Shown here piece by piece: positions 1 to 5,983 of a stretch of DNA of 7,596 nucleotides. The stretch is from positions 1-7,596 of the forward strand of contig PLGA01000436.1 in assembly GCA_003139735.1 (NCBI GenBank). The letters run 5' to 3'. The notes beneath the pieces were generated by a model. That model ran no database searches. It was given only the letters and a program-made list of their open reading frames with translations, and was not told the origin of the DNA. This DNA is from Bryobacterales bacterium (GTDB lineage Bacteria > Acidobacteriota > Terriglobia > Bryobacterales > Bryobacteraceae). Each line of letters begins with the position of its first letter. Position 1 is the stretch's first letter. The translations under genes and the position numbers were made by a program.

Positions 1-15
1 GGGCGGACCGGGGCG

Positions 16-32
16 CCCACACCTTTTGTGGG
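16..32. other. small GC-rich hairpin
   Basis: CCCACA (16-21) pairs with TGTGGG (27-32) around a 5-nt loop, and G15/C33 can extend the stem by one pair. The downstream stretch is pyrimidine-rich (about 38-50) but has no clean T-tract. It could be the terminator of a gene ending left of the window, or part of the repeat-rich intergenic sequence. No gene is supported before about 202. Confidence 0.3.
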
Positions 33-58
33 CCCGTCTGCCTTCTTCTGGCCTGTTG

Positions 59-76
59 AGTTAATTCTTGAACACT
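59..76 (+). repeat. left copy of an 18-bp inverted edge repeat
   Basis: The sequence AGTTAATTCTTGAACACT matches the reverse complement of 7576-7593 at 16 of 18 positions; the only differences are T/C and A/G at two sites. The two copies face each other across about 7.5 kb. It sits directly beside a GC-rich palindrome, as does the right copy. It could be the end of a dispersed mobile or REP-like element. No transposase gene lies in the window. Confidence 0.5.
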
Positions 77-80
77 AGCC

Positions 81-133
81 CAGGGCGTAAGCCCTGTGGA
101 ATCGCTTCGGAAACGTGCCAGCCCTGCAAGGGC
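81..133 (+). repeat. pair of GC-rich palindromes (REP-like unit)
   Basis: Two hairpins share a GCCCTG core. The first is CAGGGC (81-86), loop GTAA, GCCCTG (91-96). The second is GCCCT (121-125), loop GCA, AGGGC (129-133). They are separated by 24 bases. Paired short palindromes of this kind are typical of dispersed intergenic repeats in large Acidobacteriota and Planctomycetota genomes (general recollection, not a search). Together with 59-76 they fill most of the gene-free first 200 bases. Confidence 0.45.
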
Positions 134-197
134 GGAAGAAGGCGCTTCACGCCCACCGGCCTGGACTCCAGGGGTCTGCCACGCCCGGCCCCCGCGC

Positions 198-203
198 TAT
201 CAT
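198..203 (+). promoter_or_regulatory. candidate -10 hexamer of the HD gene
   Basis: TATCAT lies 7 nt before the ATG at 211 and would put transcription initiation at or next to that ATG, giving a leaderless or near-leaderless mRNA. No convincing -35 box is visible at the usual spacing. The placement favours 211 over the in-frame ATG at 202, which lies inside the hexamer. Confidence 0.35.
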
Positions 204-210
204 GGACACC

Positions 211-798
211 ATGCTCGATCGCGAACAAGCCTGGAACATTCTCTGCGAGTTCACCAAGTCCGAGGGACTCCGCAAACACGCGCTGGCCGTGGAGACGTGC
301 GTGACGGCGTACGCCCGGAAGTTGGGCGAGGACGAGCCGAAGTGGTCCCTCACCGCGCTGCTGCACGATTTCGATTGGGAGATTCATCCGCAATCGCCGG
401 ATCATCCCATCAAGGGCGAACCCATCCTGGCCGAGCGCGGCGTCGACGCGGAGATCCGGCGGGCCATTCTTTCTCACGCGAACCATAGCGGCGTGCCGCG
501 CGTCACGCCGCTCGAGAAAACCCTCTACGCGTGCGACGAGCTGGCCGGCTTCATCACCGCGATTTCCTACGTGAAGCCGCATCGCAGCGTGTTCGAAGTG
601 GACGTGGCGTCGGTCAGGAAAAAGATGAAGGACAAAGCCTTCGCGCGCTCCGTGAACCGTCAGGAAATCGTCGACGGGGCGGCCGAACTCGGCGTTCCGC
701 TCGGAGACCACATCGATTTCTGCGTGAAAGCCATGCAGGCGAACGCGGAGGCGCTCGGCATCATGGGCAGCCTTCAGGCGCCGGAGGCCGGTTCGTAG
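211..798 (+). CDS. HD-domain metal-dependent phosphohydrolase
   Basis: This 195-residue protein belongs to the HD superfamily of predicted hydrolases (COG2316-like, my assignment by recognition). The metal-binding residues are visible: H23 in the KHALAVE helix, the H52-D53 doublet in LLHDFDWE, H89 in LSHANHSG and D109 in CDELAGF. The later KKMKDKAFARSVNR segment is also typical of this subgroup. It is probably a cytosolic phosphohydrolase; the substrate is unknown and cannot be read from the sequence. ATG 211 is preferred because family members start a few residues before the first helix and a -10-like TATCAT sits just upstream; ATG 202 would add three residues. About ten residues (GSLQAPEAGS) extend past the usual end of the domain, and the last 25 bases overlap a convergent ORF. 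Confidence 0.88.
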   Translation: MLDREQAWNILCEFTKSEGLRKHALAVETCVTAYARKLGEDEPKWSLTALLHDFDWEIHPQSPDHPIKGEPILAERGVDAEIRRAILSHANHSGVPRVTPLEKTLYACDELAGFITAISYVKPHRSVFEVDVASVRKKMKDKAFARSVNRQEIVDGAAELGVPLGDHIDFCVKAMQANAEALGIMGSLQAPEAGS

Positions 799-953
799 AG
801 CGCGGCCACTGCGCCGGCCGGGTCCTCGATCACCGCGCAGCGGCCTTCCCCTGCGGCGCGGGCCGGCACGCGCGCCTTATCGCCGCGCTCGGCGCACTGG
901 CGCAGGCTCTCGTCCAGGTTGGCGACCGGCGCGGGCGTGGCCGGTTCCGGCAT
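774..953 (-). CDS. half-VOC (glyoxalase-like) small ORF, probable truncated gene
   Basis: The ORF encodes 59 residues. Residues 9-54 read like the C-terminal beta-alpha-beta-beta-beta module of a VOC/glyoxalase-fold protein: an ANLDES stretch before a helix, a VPAR turn, then CAVIEDPAGAVAALYEP, matching the family's 'F-A-V-x-x-D-P-x-G-A-x-F-A-L' ending. VOC domains normally have two such modules and about 120 residues; the first is absent. The ORF has a strong Shine-Dalgarno (GGGAG at 964-960, 6-nt spacer), and its ATG starts one base after the DUF4342 stop, so it would be co-translated. It overlaps the convergent HD gene by 25 bp. It may be a remnant that picked up a start site, or a genuine single-module protein that dimerises. 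VOC recognition is fairly secure; whether it is functional is open. Confidence 0.55.
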   Translation of the reverse strand: MPEPATPAPVANLDESLRQCAERGDKARVPARAAGEGRCAVIEDPAGAVAALYEPASGA

Positions 954-954
954 A

Positions 955-1212
955 TCACTCTCCCGTGCGAGCCGGAGGCCCCGGCTCGGCGCGTTCCACG
1001 ACCACTTCGAAATGCGCGGCCAGCGTGGCAATGGCGCCGACCGCCGCCAGCACGGGCGCCAGAATCACCCCGATGGCCGCCACCGTCACCGGAATTTCCA
1101 TGAACGTGTGGCTCTGTTCGTCCTTGATGATGATGCGCCGCACGTTGCCTTCGTGAATCAGTTCCCGGATCTTCATGTCAATGTGCTCTTGGCCCTGGTC
1201 TGGCCGCGGCAT
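955..1212 (-). CDS. DUF4342-family small membrane-associated protein
   Basis: The 85-residue protein (counted from ATG 1212) has the hallmarks of DUF4342: IRELIHEGNVRRIIIKDE (residues 15-32), then EIPVTV and a long hydrophobic stretch with a LAPVLAAVGAIATLA core (residues 41-65), then a short VVERAE tail. The function of the family is unknown; the hydrophobic segment suggests one membrane helix or a buried hairpin. An alternative ATG at 1176 would remove 12 residues and start right at the conserved helix; starting at 1212 gives a length close to the usual 80-90 residues. No strong RBS is seen before 1212; AAGAG lies 9 nt before 1176. Its 5' end overlaps the divergent PIN ORF, which is unusual, and it is followed one base later by the half-VOC ORF. 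Confidence 0.72.
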   Translation of the reverse strand: MPRPDQGQEHIDMKIRELIHEGNVRRIIIKDEQSHTFMEIPVTVAAIGVILAPVLAAVGAIATLAAHFEVVVERAEPGPPARTGE

Positions 1213-1596
1213 CAGGGTTACCAGGCGGCGCACGCATGGTTTGTGAGGTCCGGTCGCCAGGCTTGGGCGACGAATCCACTGACACAGCTCGGAGTGCTGC
1301 GTTTGCTGACCAACCCGGCCGTGACGCAAGGCGTCGTCGGCGCCGGCGCCGCCCTCGCGGCAGTCGCCGAATTCACGCGGCATGAAGGGCACGAATTCTG
1401 GCCGCTGGATCGCAACATCGCGGCTTGCTTGATGCCGATTTCCAGCAGAGTGAGGGGCCATCGGCAGTGGACCGATGCCATCCTCCTTTGGCAGGCCGCG
1501 GAGCGGGACGGCGTCCTCGTGAGCTTCGATTCCGGCGTCAAGGCCCTGGCGGGCCGTGATTCCGCCGGCCGTGTTTTGATATTGAAGGCCCGCTGA
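1153..1596 (+). pseudogene. PIN-domain (VapC-like) ORF, altered active site and doubtful 5' end
   Basis: From GTG 1153 the ORF gives 147 residues. VNVLLALVWPRH (residues 9-20), WATNPLTQLGVLRLL (about 38-52), GHRQWTDA (D108) and VSFDSG (D126) follow the VapC-type PIN ribonuclease pattern 'LLDVNVLLALAWP...W-A-T-C-P-L-T-E/Q...G-H-x-Q-x-T-D-A...TFD'. Two acidic residues remain (D108, D126). The first catalytic Asp, normally directly before VNVLL, is H8 here; D6 lies two residues before it in FPDLH. The second acidic position appears to be Q45, which also occurs in relatives. No antitoxin gene precedes it; the sequence upstream is the antisense of DUF4342. There is no clear RBS. I infer a 5'-truncated or inactive toxin gene, though a live protein with a shifted or inserted strand is possible. 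Confidence 0.55.
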
Positions 1597-1650
1597 CCCG
1601 CCGCCTGAATCTGGCATATCCCATCCGCTGTTGCGTTAAGCTCAAGAGCG

Positions 1651-3297
1651 ATGCCTCGCGACTTGCTCGACCGGTTAAGCCAGTGGAAAACCCGCTTTGG
1701 CCCGTTCGGCGCCGGGCGGCTCGAGAGTCTGCTCGCCGTCGTCGCCCGGCGGAAATTCCGCACAGCCGCCGAGTTGATCCGTCTGCACGAGGCGCTCCTC
1801 TTTCTGCGCGCTTATCCGCGCAGTCCGCAAGTGGCCCGTCTGGCGGATGCGGCGCTTGCGGGGTTCGCCGGCCGCATCGCGGCATTCGACGCCTCGGGCG
1901 GGGACCTCGATCCCTTCGAGGATCCGGAAATCTCCGGCATCGCGGGCACTTCGCTTTCGGCGGTGTTCACCTATGAGTTCGCGCGGCGCCTGGCGCTCCG
2001 CCACCCGCGCAGCCTGGAAATCGCCTGGGATCGCTACGACGAAATCGACAAACTGGGTCCCGTTCTCGCGCGGCTATTGCCGCTCTTCGCGGAGGATTGG
2101 CCGGTGGAAGCCCACGCCCCCTCCCGCGAGTGGATCGCCGCGGCGCGGCCGCGCGGCGGAACCGATCTGGCTTGGCTTCTCAATCGTCTGGCGGCCCTGC
2201 CCATCGCGCCGCGCGAGCGCGCCGCATGCTACGAATCGCTGGGCTTGCCGCTAACCTGGCAGTTCGGCGCGCGCATGTCGCGTTCGAACCTGCGTCTGCC
2301 GGGCCGAAGCCTCTTCTGTCATCGGGAACCGCTGCTGCGGCGTGGCGATATTTCGCTCGCCGCGGAACTCCAAGCTCCTCCGCTCCCCGTACGCCGCCTG
2401 CCGCCGCCGGAGGCCCGCAAGATTCTCGATCTTATCCTGGACGCTTCCGCCATGCGCTTCCGCGAACTCTACGGCTTCAGCCACCCCGACCAGGCCGGTG
2501 TGTTTCACGCGGATGCGGGCCGCGGCGTCCAAATCTATTTCTTCGGCGTCCCGCCCGAGTGGCGCCTGCCGCTGCGCGCCTACCACGCTGGCATGTTCTT
2601 CAAGAACGGCGTGCCGGCCGGGTACGTGGAGCTGCTGTCCCTGTTCGAGCGCGCCGAGGTGGGCTTCAACCTGTACTACTCCTTTCGCGAGGGCGAATCC
2701 GCGTGGCTTTACGCGCGCATTCTGCGGCTTTTCAACCAGGTTTTGGGCGTGAAGGTCTTCTCCGTGGATCCTTACCAGATCGGCCTGGAGAACCCGGAAG
2801 CCGTCCAATCCGGGGCCTTCTGGTTCTACCGCAAGCTGGGCTTCCGCCCGGTCCGTCCGGAGGCCGCCGCGCTGGTGAACCGGGAGGAGATCAGGATACG
2901 GCGGACGCCCGGCTACCGCAGTTCCAAGCGGACCTTGGAGAAGCTGGCCAGGAGCTACATCCTGTTCGAGGGTCCCTCGGCCGAAACTGGCGTATGGGAC
3001 AACTTCCGCGTCCGCAACCTGGGATTAGCTGCGGAGCAGCGTGGGGCGGACGCCCTCGTCCGCACGCGACCCCCTGGTCGCGTTCTTCCCCTCGTTGTCA
3101 ACCCTAACGCCATTGCGCGGGTCCTTAGCCTGATTCCCGAATGGACGCGCTGGACCACGGAGGAGAAGCTCGCCGTGGCGAAAATCGTGAGAGCCAAGGA
3201 AAGCGCCAGCGAGGCCCGCTACCTTCGTTTGATGCAGCGCCATCCCCGGCTGCGCGCCGCGTTCCTGGCCCTGGGGTCCTCCGCGCCCTTACTGTAA
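1651..3297 (+). CDS. uncharacterised 548-residue protein with GNAT-like core
   Basis: I do not recognise this as a named gene; similar proteins are, as I recall, conserved hypotheticals in Acidobacteriota. Residues about 1-230 are largely helical, rich in Leu, Arg and Ala. Residues about 305-405 resemble a GNAT acyltransferase: YHAGMFFKNG and AGYVEL (strands from 311), GFNLYY (338-343) followed by FREGESAWLYARIL in the place of the acyl-CoA loop, then an ENPEAVQSGAFWFYRKLGF segment (ending at F398) that fits the GNAT 'N-x-x-A...Y-x-x-x-G-F' motif. The remaining roughly 145 residues look alpha-rich with no known motif. There is no signal peptide or membrane segment, so it is probably cytosolic. 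ATG 1651 has no properly spaced Shine-Dalgarno. The gene follows the PIN ORF by 54 bp and overlaps the end of htrA by 9 bp. Confidence 0.8.
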   Translation: MPRDLLDRLSQWKTRFGPFGAGRLESLLAVVARRKFRTAAELIRLHEALLFLRAYPRSPQVARLADAALAGFAGRIAAFDASGGDLDPFEDPEISGIAGTSLSAVFTYEFARRLALRHPRSLEIAWDRYDEIDKLGPVLARLLPLFAEDWPVEAHAPSREWIAAARPRGGTDLAWLLNRLAALPIAPRERAACYESLGLPLTWQFGARMSRSNLRLPGRSLFCHREPLLRRGDISLAAELQAPPLPVRRLPPPEARKILDLILDASAMRFRELYGFSHPDQAGVFHADAGRGVQIYFFGVPPEWRLPLRAYHAGMFFKNGVPAGYVELLSLFERAEVGFNLYYSFREGESAWLYARILRLFNQVLGVKVFSVDPYQIGLENPEAVQSGAFWFYRKLGFRPVRPEAAALVNREEIRIRRTPGYRSSKRTLEKLARSYILFEGPSAETGVWDNFRVRNLGLAAEQRGADALVRTRPPGRVLPLVVNPNAIARVLSLIPEWTRWTTEEKLAVAKIVRAKESASEARYLRLMQRHPRLRAAFLALGSSAPLL

Positions 3298-4722
3298 CGG
3301 TACGGGGATGTAGATCGCTTCGCCGCCGCGCATCACCAGCAGCACGGCGGCGCCGTTGCCGGATCTCTGCATTGCGTCGCGCACTTCGGCCGGGGAGTGC
3401 ACCGGCTGGCGGTTCACCTCCTGAATCACGTCTCCGTCCCGCACGCCGGCCCGCGCGGAGGGCCCCGCGGGGTTCACCCGCGTGACCAACACCCCCTGCG
3501 TCCCGCGGCGCAATCCAAGCCGCGCGGCGGTCTCCGGCGTAAGCGGCTCGGCGGTGATTCCCAGGCGGCCGCCTGTCTCTCCGCCGCCTTGTTCCTGTCC
3601 GCCGGCAGCCTCGCTGCCCCATTCGCCCAGGCGCACGCGCACCTGTTGCTGGGCGTTGTTGCGCCAGATGGTGAGCGTCACCTCCGTGCCGGGAGACATG
3701 GCGGCAATCTCGTTTCGGAACACGTTCGTGTCGCTCACGTCCTTCCCGTTGAGCTGCAGAACCACGTCGCCCTGTTTCACGCCGGCTTTATCCCCAGCGC
3801 CGCCCGCCGTGACGCTGGCGATCGCAATGCCGCGCGCTTCCTTGAGTCCGAAGCCGGGCGCCAGATCGCTGGTGACCGGCTGCACCCCGACGCCGATCAT
3901 GCCGCGCTGCACTTTACCTTTCCCGATCAACTGGTTCATCACCGTCTTGGCCATGTTGGAGGGGATGGCGAAGCCGATGCCTACGCTGGCGCCCGTGGGC
4001 GAGACGATTTGGGAATTGATCCCGATCAACTCGCCGCGCGTGTTCACCAGCGCGCCGCCCGAGTTGCCCTGGTTGATGGGCGCGTCGGTTTGCAGGAAGT
4101 CCTGGAAGCTGCCGTTGCCCGAGCCCGTGGCGCGGCCCTTCGCGCTGATGATGCCGGATGTGACCGTTTCGCCCACGCCCAACGGATTGCCCACCGCCAG
4201 GCAGACGTCGCCCACGCGCACCTGGTCGGAATCGCCGGGCTGCAGCACCGGCAGGTTGCTGGCGCTAATCTTCAGCACCGCCAGGTCGCTCGGCGGATCC
4301 GAACCCACCACCTTGGCCGAGTAAGTGCGGCGGGAACCGGTCAGGTCCACCTTGATCTCATCCGCTCCGTCGATGACGTGATGGTTGGTGAGGATATACC
4401 CGTCGGTCCGCACGATCACGCCCGAGCCCAGGGAATCCAGTTGTTGCGTGCCCCCGCCTCGCGGACTCGTCCCGCCGAAAAACTGGCGGAAGAACGGGTC
4501 GTCGGAGAACGGGAACTGCTGCGGCGCGCGCACCCGCTGCGAAGACCGTATGGTCACCACCGCCGGCGCCACCCGGTCCACCACGTCGGCATAGGAAAGC
4601 ACCGGTCCCGCCGCCGCCGACCCGCCGGGCATCGACCGCGGCTCCGAGTCGCGGTACGAAGATCGGGGACGGCAGCCAAACGCCAGCAGCATGCAGCAAA
4701 GCGCCGGAGCGAGTCGCTTCAT
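3289..4722 (-). CDS. degQ: HtrA/DegQ-type periplasmic serine protease with two PDZ domains
   Basis: The 477-residue protein is an HtrA-family protease/chaperone for misfolded proteins outside the cytoplasm. Numbered from the MKRLAP start, the trypsin-like domain spans about 45-265 with the triad H115 (TNHHVI), D146 (SDLAVLKI) and S221 (GNSGGAL). PDZ1 is about 272-366 and PDZ2 about 387-475, joined by a Gly/Gln/Glu-rich linker. The N-terminus is a signal sequence (KR, then a hydrophobic stretch ending FGC at residue 17); an AFGC site could act as an imperfect lipobox, so it may be a lipoprotein. After the domain start, an FPFSDDPFFRQFFGG region resembles the DegP LA loop. ATG 4722 is chosen because AAAGG (4735-4731) lies 8 nt upstream and the signal sequence begins there; the open frame runs on to 4779, inside lepB. 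It lies 11 bp after lepB. The degQ/degP/htrA choice is not resolvable here. Confidence 0.93.
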   Translation of the reverse strand: MKRLAPALCCMLLAFGCRPRSSYRDSEPRSMPGGSAAAGPVLSYADVVDRVAPAVVTIRSSQRVRAPQQFPFSDDPFFRQFFGGTSPRGGGTQQLDSLGSGVIVRTDGYILTNHHVIDGADEIKVDLTGSRRTYSAKVVGSDPPSDLAVLKISASNLPVLQPGDSDQVRVGDVCLAVGNPLGVGETVTSGIISAKGRATGSGNGSFQDFLQTDAPINQGNSGGALVNTRGELIGINSQIVSPTGASVGIGFAIPSNMAKTVMNQLIGKGKVQRGMIGVGVQPVTSDLAPGFGLKEARGIAIASVTAGGAGDKAGVKQGDVVLQLNGKDVSDTNVFRNEIAAMSPGTEVTLTIWRNNAQQQVRVRLGEWGSEAAGGQEQGGGETGGRLGITAEPLTPETAARLGLRRGTQGVLVTRVNPAGPSARAGVRDGDVIQEVNRQPVHSPAEVRDAMQRSGNGAAVLLVMRGGEAIYIPVPLQ

Positions 4723-4730
4723 CGCCGTGG

Positions 4731-4735
4731 CCTTT
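4731..4735 (-). promoter_or_regulatory. ribosome binding site of htrA overlapping the lepB stop
   Basis: AAAGG on the minus strand overlaps the lepB TAA and sits 8 nt before ATG 4722. It decides the htrA start and indicates translation closely coupled to the end of lepB, with no room for a separate promoter. Confidence 0.65.
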
Positions 4736-5531
4736 ACTGCAACGGGTATCCGCGGATCGGGTTTAAGGTCCGCCTCCACCGCGTCTTGGTGGGGAAGTGC
4801 GTCAGCACGTCGATAATGTGGTCGAAGCCGATGTTGCCGTTGGTCAGGTCCTGCGTCGAGGCATCGTACGACCAGTAAATGATCACCGGCGTGCCCACGA
4901 TATTCTCGCGCGGAACCAGGCCCCAGTAGCGGCTGTCGTCGGAATCGTCCCGGTTATCCCCCATGGCGAAAAGATAGCCCGGCGGCACCACCAGCTCTCC
5001 ATTCACCACGTAACGGTCCAGCATCTCCATCGCGCTCGGCCGCAGCGGTGTGCCGGCGCGCACCGGAAAATTGTCGCGGTACGTATCGGAATACGTGGTA
5101 ACGTGCTTGACGTACGGCTCCTTCACCGCCTTTTCGTTGAGGATCAACTGCTGGCTGACAAACCGTATGTGGTCGCCGGGAATGCCAATGGCCCGCTTCA
5201 CATAGTCCTCGCGGATATCCAGGGGGTAGCGGAACACAATGATGTCGCCGCGCCGCACATCGCGGTAGGGCAGCGCCAGCGTGGCGCCGTGCGGAGAATA
5301 CACCAGCTTGTCCACCAGCACGTGGTCCCCCACCAGCAGGGTATCCTCCATCGAGGCGCTCGGGATCACGAACGCCTGCACCAGCGACGAGGTCGCGAAG
5401 AGCAGCAGAATGACCGTCACGGTCCACTCCGCGATGAAGCCCCGGTGCACCTCGCGGGTCATTGCCCGAAAACGCGTCCACTCCGATTGCGCCAACCGTT
5501 CGCCCTGTTCCATTGTCTCCACAAAGGCCAT
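4734..5531 (-). CDS. lepB: signal peptidase I
   Basis: This 265-residue membrane protease removes signal peptides from exported preproteins (peptidase family S26). One transmembrane segment (about residues 34-54) is followed by the catalytic Ser in IPSASMEDTL (S60). The general-base Lys is K112 in DYVKRAIGIPGD, and the conserved box GDNRDDSDDSRYWG is at 191-204. Both catalytic residues are intact and the length is normal for the single-TM Gram-negative-type enzyme. It is the first gene of a two-gene operon with htrA. The start is not settled: ATG 5531 overlaps a -10-like TACAAT (5535-5530), while the in-frame ATG 5513 would remove six residues and has GGAG only 3 nt upstream. The C-terminus ends PLQ, as does HtrA. 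Confidence 0.96.
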   Translation of the reverse strand: MAFVETMEQGERLAQSEWTRFRAMTREVHRGFIAEWTVTVILLLFATSSLVQAFVIPSASMEDTLLVGDHVLVDKLVYSPHGATLALPYRDVRRGDIIVFRYPLDIREDYVKRAIGIPGDHIRFVSQQLILNEKAVKEPYVKHVTTYSDTYRDNFPVRAGTPLRPSAMEMLDRYVVNGELVVPPGYLFAMGDNRDDSDDSRYWGLVPRENIVGTPVIIYWSYDASTQDLTNGNIGFDHIIDVLTHFPTKTRWRRTLNPIRGYPLQ

Positions 5532-5535
5532 TGTA
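5530..5535 (-). promoter_or_regulatory. candidate -10 hexamer of lepB
   Basis: TACAAT on the minus strand overlaps ATG 5531 and lies 16 nt before the in-frame ATG 5513. If it is the real -10, transcription would begin inside the annotated ORF and translation would have to start at 5513. No good -35 is seen 16-18 nt upstream. Confidence 0.3.
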
Positions 5536-5608
5536 TCGGATTGTCCGGGTTGTGCGAGAATGTAACAGTCGGGGAGCGAAGCGGGCCATCCGCCGAAATC
5601 GGCTGCCC

Positions 5609-5615
5609 GGAAAGG
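5609..5615 (+). promoter_or_regulatory. ribosome binding site deciding a GTG start
   Basis: GGAAAGG is followed by an 8-nt spacer and GTG 5624. This selects 5624 over the far-upstream in-frame ATG at 5462, which would run through the lepB start region. Confidence 0.65.
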
Positions 5616-5623
5616 CGCATCCT

Positions 5624-5938
5624 GTGGGTTACACGCCGGAAACTCCGTTTGACAGCATCGAGGGTTCCCACGAGTACGTGGCGATGCTGGCCGAAGCCTT
5701 GGCCGAGGCGCGGCGCGAAGTGGAAGCCGAAATCGCCGCCGCCGATCGCGACCACGCCGACCGCCGCAAGAAGGCCCTGCTTCTGGTGTCCTATAACCTC
5801 GCGAAGTTGCACCTTCACATTACCTCCAGCCGCCGTATATTGAACGACCTCCGCAGCCTGCGCCGCCTGCTGCTTGCGGAACGCGAAGGTGTGGAGCTGC
5901 CCGAAGACTCCGTCCCCGCCGGAGAGCCGCTAACGTGA
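5624..5938 (+). CDS. conserved hypothetical small helical protein
   Basis: The protein is 104 residues from a GTG start with a good RBS. After a short PETPFDSIEGSHEYV lead, residues 18-88 are almost all helix-forming and heavily charged: an Ala/Glu-rich helix (21-41), then RRKKALLLVSYNLAKL and a RRILNDLRSLRRLLL helix. This suggests a two-helix coiled coil or hairpin, with a Pro-rich tail. There is no signal peptide, transmembrane helix or Cys. I recall similar proteins as acidobacterial hypotheticals, but no function is known. It is divergent from lepB with about 92 bp between the starts, so the promoters of both must share that gap. It ends 45 bp before the HEAT-repeat gene. Confidence 0.72.
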   Translation: MGYTPETPFDSIEGSHEYVAMLAEALAEARREVEAEIAAADRDHADRRKKALLLVSYNLAKLHLHITSSRRILNDLRSLRRLLLAEREGVELPEDSVPAGEPLT

Positions 5939-5971
5939 GAGGGCGGTTGCCTGCTGCCCGCCCCAAAGCGA

Positions 5972-5977
5972 TAGCAT
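5972..5977 (+). promoter_or_regulatory. candidate -10 of the HEAT-repeat gene
   Basis: TAGCAT lies 6 nt before ATG 5984, so transcription would begin at or beside the start codon (leaderless). A possible -35 is TTGCCT (5947-5952), but the spacer is 19 nt, longer than ideal. There is no Shine-Dalgarno before 5984, in keeping with a leaderless start. Confidence 0.4.
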
Positions 5978-5983
5978 AGAAGC

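Noticed and set aside
61..711. 216-codon minus-strand open frame opposite the HD gene
   Set aside because: It is antisense to intact HD-domain motifs and runs into the palindromic intergenic repeat.
919..1152. N-terminal extension of the PIN frame back to ATG 919
   Set aside because: The translated sequence is His/Arg/Asp-rich antisense of DUF4342, and PIN similarity begins only at about 1165-1177.
1153..1596. A complete VapBC toxin-antitoxin module
   Set aside because: No antitoxin-like ORF lies next to the PIN ORF on either side; upstream is DUF4342 antisense and downstream is the GNAT-like gene.
1213..1617. N-terminal extension of the DUF4342 frame (long 220-codon version)
   Set aside because: The translation before residue 136 is antisense to the PIN ORF and bears no resemblance to DUF4342, which is normally about 80-90 residues.
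1597..1650. Promoter or RNA in the gap before the 548-residue gene
   Set aside because: The 54-bp gap shows no convincing -10/-35 pair, hairpin or Shine-Dalgarno with suitable spacing.
3397..4878. 493-codon plus-strand open frame opposite htrA and the end of lepB
   Set aside because: It is antisense to two well-supported genes, its translation is Arg/His/Ala-rich with no family resemblance, and long antisense frames are expected at this GC content.
5462..5623. ATG 5462 start for the small helical protein
   Set aside because: It would place the N-terminus opposite the lepB start and through the divergent promoter gap; GTG 5624 has a proper RBS.
4797..5843. 348-codon plus-strand open frame opposite lepB
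   Set aside because: It is antisense to signal peptidase I, whose catalytic motifs are intact, and has a low-complexity His/Arg-rich translation.
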